From Actinomycetes bacterium (lineage in GTDB: Bacteria; Actinomycetota; Acidimicrobiia; Acidimicrobiales; Microtrichaceae), in assembly GCA_023437745.1 (NCBI GenBank), contig JAEZFI010000159.1, positions 1-25,101 on the forward strand: DNA of 25,101 nucleotides. Reading direction: 5' to 3'. A program made the position numbers and the translations under genes. The notes below the pieces were generated by a model, which searched no databases, was not told the DNA's origin, and worked only from the letters and a program-made list of their open reading frames with translations. This document shows positions 19,314-25,101 of this stretch, piece by piece (the stretch's first letter is position 1; each line of letters opens with the position of its first letter).

Positions 19314-20600
19314 GTGCTCGGCCGGATCGACCTCAGCGACGTCAGCGGCGACGTGCGTCCCCACCTCCCGCGGCCCGACGTCGCCGGCGAGGGCCCCACC
19401 GAGGCCGTCCGGGGCATCCTGCGCGACGTGCGCGAGCGGGGCGACGCTGCCCTCCTCGAGCTGACCGAGCGCTTCGACGGCGTGCGCCTCGACGCCCTCC
19501 GGGTCGACGCCTCGGAGCTGACGGCGGCGCTCGACCGCATCCCCGGGGACCTTCGGGCCGCCCTCGCCACCGCAGCGGACCGCATCGCCGGGTTCCACCG
19601 CCACCAGCGGCGCGAGCCCACGGTGTGGCAGGAGGCCGGGGTGACGATCACCTCGAGCTGGAAGCCCGTGCGGCGCGCCGGCTGCTACGTGCCCGGGGGC
19701 CGTGCCGCCTACCCGTCGACCGTCCTCATGACCGCCGTGCCCGCCCGGGTCGCCGGGGTGGACGAGGTCGTCGTGTGCGTCCCGCCCGACCGCGCCACCG
19801 GCCGGGTCGCCGACGTCACCCTGGCGGCGGCCGCGGTGGCGGGCGTCGACGAGCTCTACGCCATCGGGGGCGCGCAGGCCATCGCCGCGCTGGCGTACGG
19901 CACCGACTCGATCCGCCCCGTGGACGTGGTGTGCGGACCCGGCAACCGGTACGTCGCGATCGCCAAGCAGCAGGTGGCCGGGGAGGTGGGCGTAGCCGCA
20001 GCGTTCGCCGGTCCCAGCGAGATCGTGGTCGTCGCCGACGGCACCGCACCGCCGGAGCTCGTCGCCATCGACCTCATGGTCCAGGCGGAGCACGGGCCCG
20101 ACGGCCTCGCCTGGCTGATCTGCTGGGACGCCGACGTGGCCGATGCCGTCGACGCCGAGCTCGCCCGCCTCGTCGAGGCAGCGCCGAGACGCGCCGAGAT
20201 CGAGGCCACCATCCGCTCCGCCGGCCACGCCGTGGTCTGCCGCGACGCCGCGCAGGCCATGGCCGTCGCCAACGCGATCGCCCCCGAGCACCTCCAGCTC
20301 GTGTGCGCCGACGCCGACGCGCTCCTCCCGTCGGTCGACAACGCCGGCGCCGTCTTCGTCGGCCCGTGGGCGCCCGCCTCGCTGGGCGACTACGCGGCAG
20401 GCCCCAGCCACGTGCTGCCCACCAACGGGTCGGCCCGGTTCTCGTCCGCCCTCACCGTCGACGACTTCACCAAGCACCACCACGTGGTCGAGGTCGAGCG
20501 CGACGGCTTCGACGCGCTCGCTTCGACCGTCGAGACGCTGGCCGCGGCGGAGGGGCTCGACGCCCACGCCGAGTCGATCCGGCTGAGGCGACGACCGTGA
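19314..20600 (+). CDS. hisD: Histidinol dehydrogenase
   Basis: Oxidises L-histidinol to L-histidine in two NAD-dependent steps using zinc. The 428-residue product shows the family blocks WKPVRRAGCYVPGGRAAYPSTVLMTAVPARVAGV, YAIGGAQAIAALAYGTDSIRPVDVVCGPGNRYVAIAKQQV, GPSEIVVVADGTAPPELVAIDLMVQAEHGPDG, AIAPEHLQLVCADADALLP and the C-terminal AGPSHVLPTNGSARFSSALTVDDFTKHHHVVEV. Full length. GTG 19314 follows TAGCCT by six bases. It is the first gene of a six-gene his operon in which every junction overlaps by four bases. Confidence 0.96.
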   Translation: MLGRIDLSDVSGDVRPHLPRPDVAGEGPTEAVRGILRDVRERGDAALLELTERFDGVRLDALRVDASELTAALDRIPGDLRAALATAADRIAGFHRHQRREPTVWQEAGVTITSSWKPVRRAGCYVPGGRAAYPSTVLMTAVPARVAGVDEVVVCVPPDRATGRVADVTLAAAAVAGVDELYAIGGAQAIAALAYGTDSIRPVDVVCGPGNRYVAIAKQQVAGEVGVAAAFAGPSEIVVVADGTAPPELVAIDLMVQAEHGPDGLAWLICWDADVADAVDAELARLVEAAPRRAEIEATIRSAGHAVVCRDAAQAMAVANAIAPEHLQLVCADADALLPSVDNAGAVFVGPWAPASLGDYAAGPSHVLPTNGSARFSSALTVDDFTKHHHVVEVERDGFDALASTVETLAAAEGLDAHAESIRLRRRP

Positions 20601-21679
20601 CCCGCCCCGCCGTGCGCGCCGACGTGGCGCTGATGGAGGGCTACCACTCGCCGCAGCTGTCCGTCGACGTCCGCCTCAACACCAACGAGGCCCCCGAGCC
20701 GCCGCCCGCCGCGTTCACCGCCGCGCTGGCCGCCGCACTCGCCGACGTGGACTGGCACCGCTACCCCGACCGGTCCGCGACGCGGCTCCGGGCCCGCATC
20801 GCCGAGGTCGAGGGCACCGTGCCCGAACGGGTCTTCGCCGCCAACGGCTCGAACGAGGTCCTGCAGACGCTGTGCCTCGCCTACGGGGGCGCCGGTCGGT
20901 CGGTGCTGGTCGCCGAGCCCACCTACGCGCTCCACTCGCACATCGCTCGGGTGTGCGGCACCGGGGTGGTCACGGTCGAGCGGCAGGACGACTTCACGCT
21001 CGACGTCGGCGAGTACGTCGCCGCCATCGAGCGCGATCGACCGATCGTCACGTTCCTCTGCTCGCCGAACAACCCGACCGGCCTCGTGGAGCCGCCCGAG
21101 GTGGTCGCTGCCGTCCTCGCCGCCGTCCGCCGCGCCGGGGGTCTGCTCGTCGTCGACGAGGCCTACGGGCAGTTCGCTCCCTGGTCGGCGCTGGAGCTGG
21201 TCGACGACGACGCACCGCTCGTCGTGACCCGCACCTACTCGAAGACCTGGTCGGCGGCGGCGCTGCGCCTCGGCTACCTCGTGGGGCCTGCCTGGGTGGT
21301 CGAGGAGCTCGACAAGGTCGTGCTGCCGTACCACCTCGACACGTTGAAGCAGATCGCCGGCACCCTGGCGCTCGACCACCTCGACGAGATGCGGGCCCGG
21401 GTCGCGCACCTCGTCGAGGAGCGAGGTCGCGTCAGCGAGGCCCTCGCGGCGCTCCCGGTGGAGCAGTGGCCGTCGGGCGCCAACTTCATCCTCTTCCGAC
21501 CGACGAACCGCGACGGCGGCGAGGTGTGGGCCGAGCTCGTCGAGCGGTCGGTGCTCGTCCGCAACTGCTCGCCGTGGCCCCGTCTCGACGGCTGCCTCCG
21601 CCTCACGCTCGGCACCCGCGAGGAGGACGACCGCTTTCTCGACGCGCTCGCTGCGGCTCTGGGAGCATCGACCACATGA
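20597..21679 (+). CDS. hisC: Histidinol-phosphate aminotransferase
   Basis: PLP enzyme that converts imidazole-acetol phosphate and glutamate to histidinol phosphate. The 360-residue product has LNTNEAPEPPP, VFAANGSNEVLQTLCLAYGGAGRSVLVAEPTY, the FLCSPNNPTG motif, LLVVDEAYGQF, and the PLP lysine Lys216 in TRTYSKTWSAAALRLGYLVG. The GTG start overlaps the hisD TGA as GTGA. Fold-type I class II aminotransferase of ordinary length; the operon position removes doubt between HisC and related aromatic aminotransferases. Confidence 0.95.
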   Translation: MTRPAVRADVALMEGYHSPQLSVDVRLNTNEAPEPPPAAFTAALAAALADVDWHRYPDRSATRLRARIAEVEGTVPERVFAANGSNEVLQTLCLAYGGAGRSVLVAEPTYALHSHIARVCGTGVVTVERQDDFTLDVGEYVAAIERDRPIVTFLCSPNNPTGLVEPPEVVAAVLAAVRRAGGLLVVDEAYGQFAPWSALELVDDDAPLVVTRTYSKTWSAAALRLGYLVGPAWVVEELDKVVLPYHLDTLKQIAGTLALDHLDEMRARVAHLVEERGRVSEALAALPVEQWPSGANFILFRPTNRDGGEVWAELVERSVLVRNCSPWPRLDGCLRLTLGTREEDDRFLDALAAALGASTT

Positions 21680-22272
21680 GCCGCACCGCCACGCGCAGCC
21701 GCACGACCGCCGAGACCGACATCACCATCACGATCGACCTCGACGGGGACGGGCGCACGGAGATCTCGACGGGGCTCCCGTTCTTCGACCACATGCTCGA
21801 CCAGATCGGCCGGCACGGCGGGTTCGACCTCACGATCCGCGCGGTGGGGGACCTGCACGTCGACGGCCACCACACCGTCGAGGACACCGGGATCCTGCTC
21901 GGCGAGTGCTTCCGGGAGGCGCTGGGGGACAAGGCGGGCGTCCGTCGCTTCGCCAGCGGCACCTACCCCCTGGACGAGGCGTTGATCCAGGTGTCGCTCG
22001 ACCTGTCGGGTCGTCCCTACGTCGCCTACGACGTGCCGTTCGGCGAGGTCCTCCCACTGGGTGACCCGCCGTTCAACCCGGAGATGGCAGAGCACTTCAT
22101 CTCCTCGTTCGCCACGTCCGCGGCGATCACCCTGCACGTCAACCGTCTGGCGGGGGTCAACACGCACCACGTCATCGAGGCCACCTTCAAGGGTCTGGCG
22201 CGCACGCTGCGCGACGCCGTGCGCGTCGAGGGCTCGGGGGTGCCGTCGACCAAGGGCACGTTGTCGTCGTGA
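21676..22272 (+). CDS. hisB: Imidazoleglycerol-phosphate dehydratase
   Basis: Dehydrates imidazoleglycerol phosphate to imidazole-acetol phosphate, using bound manganese. The 198-residue monofunctional form has the metal-binding histidine motifs FFDHMLDQIGRHGGFDL, DGHHTVEDTGILLGE, EHFISSFATSAAITLHVNRLAGVNTHHVIEATFKGLARTLRDAV. It lacks the N-terminal histidinol phosphatase domain found in enterobacteria. ATG overlaps the hisC stop as ATGA. Confidence 0.96.
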   Translation: MSRTATRSRTTAETDITITIDLDGDGRTEISTGLPFFDHMLDQIGRHGGFDLTIRAVGDLHVDGHHTVEDTGILLGECFREALGDKAGVRRFASGTYPLDEALIQVSLDLSGRPYVAYDVPFGEVLPLGDPPFNPEMAEHFISSFATSAAITLHVNRLAGVNTHHVIEATFKGLARTLRDAVRVEGSGVPSTKGTLSS

Positions 22273-22901
22273 GCGACCGCCGACCCCTGATCGCAGTCCT
22301 CGACTACGGCATCGGCAACCTCCGCTCGGCGCAGAAGGCGCTCGAGAAGGTCGGCGCCGACGCACGGCTGACGGCCGACCGGGGGCTCGTCGCCGACGCG
22401 GACGCCGTGGTCCTCCCCGGCGTCGGCGCGTTCGGCGCCTGCATGGCGGCGCTGCACGCGGCCGGCCTCGCGGAGGTCGCCGTCGACGCCGCCACCGGAC
22501 CCCGACCGTTCCTCGGGATCTGCGTGGGGATGCAGCTGCTGTTCGACGGATCCGACGAGTCGCCGGGTGCCAAGGGGCTCGGCGTGCTCCCCGGACGCAT
22601 CCGGCTGCTGCCCGAGACGGTGAAGCGCCCGCAGATGCAGTGGAACCGGCTGGAGATCGTCCGGCCGACGCCGCTGCTCGCGTCCGGCGACGACCACTGG
22701 ATGTACTTCGTCCACTCGTACGCCGCGGAGTGCGATGCCTCGCTCGTGGCCGCCACCTGCGCCTACGGCGGCGACGTCGTGGCGATGGTCGAGCGGGACA
22801 CCTGCTGGGCCACGCAGTTCCACCCCGAGAAGTCGTCGGCGGCAGGCCTTGCGCTGCTCGGCTCGTTCGTCGGCCTCGTCGACGCCGCGGTGACCGCATG
22901 A
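22269..22901 (+). CDS. hisH: Imidazole glycerol phosphate synthase, glutamine amidotransferase subunit
   Basis: Releases ammonia from glutamine and channels it to HisF. The 210-residue class I amidotransferase has the nucleophile Cys85 in FLGICVGMQLLFDGS and the His185-Glu187 pair in TQFHPEKSS. LDYGIGNLRS at the N-terminus is typical of HisH. GTG overlaps the hisB stop (GTGA). It is separated from hisF only by hisA, the usual actinobacterial order. Confidence 0.95.
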   Translation: MSDRRPLIAVLDYGIGNLRSAQKALEKVGADARLTADRGLVADADAVVLPGVGAFGACMAALHAAGLAEVAVDAATGPRPFLGICVGMQLLFDGSDESPGAKGLGVLPGRIRLLPETVKRPQMQWNRLEIVRPTPLLASGDDHWMYFVHSYAAECDASLVAATCAYGGDVVAMVERDTCWATQFHPEKSSAAGLALLGSFVGLVDAAVTA

Positions 22902-23625
22902 TCGACCTCTATCCCGCCATCGACCTGCGGGGCGGCCGCTGCGTGCGCCTCCTGCAGGGCGACTACGACCGCGAGACCCACTACGGCGACGACCCGGTCG
23001 CGCAGGCGAAGGCGTTCGCCGACGCGGGCGCACCGTGGATCCACGTGGTGGACCTCGACGCCGCACGCTCCGGAGCCGCGTCGAACCGCGAGGTGATCGC
23101 CCGGATCTGCGAGGCCGTCGACGTGCCGGTGCAGTCGGGGGGTGGCGTCCGCTCGGTCGAGGCGGCCGCCGCGCTGGCCGACGCCGGCGTGGCCCGGGTG
23201 GTGATCGGCACTGCAGCGCTCGAGCAGCCCGAGCTGGTCGCTGCGGTGGCGGCTCGCCAGCCCGTCGCCGTGGGCCTGGACGCGCGGGGGCGTGACCTCG
23301 CGGCGCACGGCTGGGAGGTGGCGTCCGGGCAGGACCTCGTCGAGGTCGCCCGCCGCTTCGCCGAGGTCGGGGTCGCCGCGTTCGTCGTGACGGAGATCAG
23401 CGTGGACGGCACCCTCGCGGGTCCCGCGATCGAGCAGCTGACCGAGGCGGTCGCCGCCACCGACGTCGGCGTGATCGCCTCCGGTGGCGTGGGCACGATC
23501 GACGACCTCCGCCGCCTCGACCAGCTCGAGGTCGACGGCCGCCGGCTGGCCGGGGCGATCATGGGCCGTGCGCTCTACGAGGGGGCGTTCACGCTGACCG
23601 ACGCGCTCGCCGCGGTGGGCGCCCG

Positions 23626-23629
<4 letters not shown>
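22898..23629 (+). CDS. hisA: Phosphoribosylformimino-5-aminoimidazole carboxamide ribotide isomerase
   Basis: Isomerises ProFAR to PRFAR on a TIM barrel. The 243-residue product opens with MIDLYPAIDLRGGRCVRLLQGDY and has HVVDLDAARSG, PVQSGGGVRSVE and IASGGVGTIDDL. Many actinobacteria instead carry the bifunctional PriA, which also performs the TrpF reaction. Here the loop after RLLQG reads DYDRETHYG rather than the EAGSETSYG style I associate with PriA, so a dedicated HisA is favoured, though this is from memory. ATG overlaps the hisH stop as ATGA. Confidence 0.93.
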
Positions 23630-24417
<788 letters not shown>

Positions 24418-24419
24418 CC

Positions 24420-25001
24420 GTGCGTCCCCGGCTCGCCGTCGGGGGCGTGCTGGCCGCCGTCGTCGCAGCGCTCGTCCTCACGCAGTGCTCGGGCGACTCC
24501 GGCACGGACGGGACGTCGAGCGCCGCATCGACGGTGCTCGCCGGCGACGACACCTCGGTCGACCTGCTCGTCACCCCCGAGCGCATCCCGGAGCTGCTGC
24601 GCGCGCAGTTCGGTCCGGAGCCGTCGCTGCGCAGGATCAATGTGTCCCGCGACTCGATCTCGCTCGAGCTCCGGGACCCGGCCAAGCCCGACAACATCGA
24701 CCGCTGGTCGTGGCGTGACGGCGCGTGGACCTCGTCGCCCGTGTCGGTCCTCCAGCGCGAGATCGACGAGTTCGACCAGGTCGTGTTCTCGCCCTCGACG
24801 ATCGACTGGTCGCTCATCCCCGACCTCGTGCAGCGGGCGCTCGACGGGGTCGACCTCGAGGACGAGTCGGTGGACGGCGTGAGCTACGACCGCCTCGCCG
24901 GCGAGCGGCCGCGCGTCTACATCGGCGTGGACGGCAGCCGGGGGAGCGGGCGCCTGATCGGCGACGCCGACGGCACCAACGTCGAGGTCCGCCGCAACTG
25001 A
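24420..25001 (+). CDS. Putative lipoprotein of unknown function at the end of the his operon
   Basis: A 193-residue exported protein. Residues 5-20 form a signal-peptide core and Cys23 follows in LVLTQCSGDS, a lipobox with an unusual Gln before the cysteine. A Ser/Thr/Gly-rich linker (24-45) leads to a domain with a cystatin- or PepSY-like feel (ISLELRDPAKPDNIDRWSWRDGAWTSSPVSV, then DQVVFSPSTIDWSLIPDLVQRALDGVDLEDESVDGVSYDRL, then RPRVYIGVDGSRGSGRLIGDADGTNVEVRRN). No family is recognised with confidence. GTG starts two bases after the hisF stop, so it is probably in the his operon. A link to histidine synthesis is not obvious. Confidence 0.78.
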   Translation: MRPRLAVGGVLAAVVAALVLTQCSGDSGTDGTSSAASTVLAGDDTSVDLLVTPERIPELLRAQFGPEPSLRRINVSRDSISLELRDPAKPDNIDRWSWRDGAWTSSPVSVLQREIDEFDQVVFSPSTIDWSLIPDLVQRALDGVDLEDESVDGVSYDRLAGERPRVYIGVDGSRGSGRLIGDADGTNVEVRRN

Positions 25002-25006
25002 CCTCG

Positions 25007-25048
25007 TTGAACCTCTGCGAGAGCGAGGGGGTAGCGTTGGGGCGCCCC
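25007..25048 (+). promoter_or_regulatory. Promoter candidate and palindrome before the last gene
   Basis: TTGAAC (25007-25012) and TAGCGT (25032-25037) form a possible promoter with a long 19-bp spacer. A perfect 10-bp palindrome GGGGCGCCCC (25039-25048) lies between the -10 box and the ATG at 25051, covering the expected start of transcription. Confidence 0.4.
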
Positions 25049-25050
25049 CT

Positions 25051-25101
25051 ATGAGCGACGCGACCCCCACGCCCGAGACCGACCGCCGCGCCAACATGGG
25101 C
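25051..25101 (+). CDS. Start of a gene running off the window (partial)
   Basis: ATG at 25051 opens a frame, MSDATPTPETDRRANMG, that continues past the right edge. It has the GC-rich third positions of real genes here and a promoter candidate upstream. Too little is visible to assign a family. An N-terminal acidic/Pro-rich tail before a folded domain is the only thing that can be said. Confidence 0.5.
   Translation, partial: MSDATPTPETDRRANMG

Noticed and set aside
19026..20567. Upstream extension of the small coiled-coil gene antisense to hisD.
   Set aside because: The extension is low-complexity antisense of hisD. Only the part from ATG 19220 lies outside hisD and looks like protein.

Overview
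The window is a high-GC actinobacterial chromosome segment. Several traits point to Actinomycetota: mycothiol synthase, a luciferase-like (F420-type) oxidoreductase, menaquinone biosynthesis genes, many GTG starts and very weak -35 boxes. The protein style suggests a member of the Acidimicrobiia, but that is inference; no rRNA or other taxonomic marker is present. No tRNA, rRNA, transposase, prophage or CRISPR array was seen. The content is mostly chromosomal housekeeping and lipid metabolism, not an accessory island.

Layout: (1) 142-1889, minus strand: a TetR regulator followed by an AlkB-type alkane hydroxylase. (2) 2003-9032: a menaquinone block with menA, a coupled secreted lipase-like lipoprotein, a small membrane-anchored protein, divergent menH/menD, then menF and ubiE/menG on the minus strand. 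(3) 9190-12088: an acyl-CoA dehydrogenase converging on a FadD-type acyl-CoA synthetase. (4) 12255-15445: a TAP-like hydrolase lipoprotein, a luciferase-like oxidoreductase and a MaoC dehydratase. (5) 15513-18417: a minus-strand mshD-rlmN-membrane protein operon divergent from nth. (6) 18418-19025: a roughly 600-bp non-coding stretch with a CRP-like site, a probable structured small RNA with a strong terminator, and three tandem palindromic repeats. (7) 19026-25001: a small coiled-coil gene, then the tightly coupled hisD-hisC-hisB-hisH-hisA-hisF operon ending in a lipoprotein gene. (8) From 25051 a further gene starts and runs off the window.

The genes combine into menaquinone synthesis (chorismate to isochorismate by MenF, then MenD, MenH, prenylation by MenA, methylation by UbiE/MenG; menC, menE and menB are not here), histidine synthesis (hisG, hisE and hisI are not here), and alkane/fatty-acid oxidation (AlkB, FadD, acyl-CoA dehydrogenase, possibly MaoC).

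The most interesting signals are regulatory. A TANNNT box followed by 6-8 bases and then directly by a start codon recurs at many genes, which implies leaderless mRNAs. At two divergent gene pairs (menH/menD and mshD/nth) the two -10 boxes lie back to back and share one TA step (pattern ANNNTANNNT), inside intergenic gaps of only 23 and 25 bp. The heptamer TCTGTCA/TGACAGA occurs only upstream of the three lipid-oxidation units, including a striking 46-bp nested operator before the acyl-CoA synthetase gene. Two families of palindromic repeats are also present.
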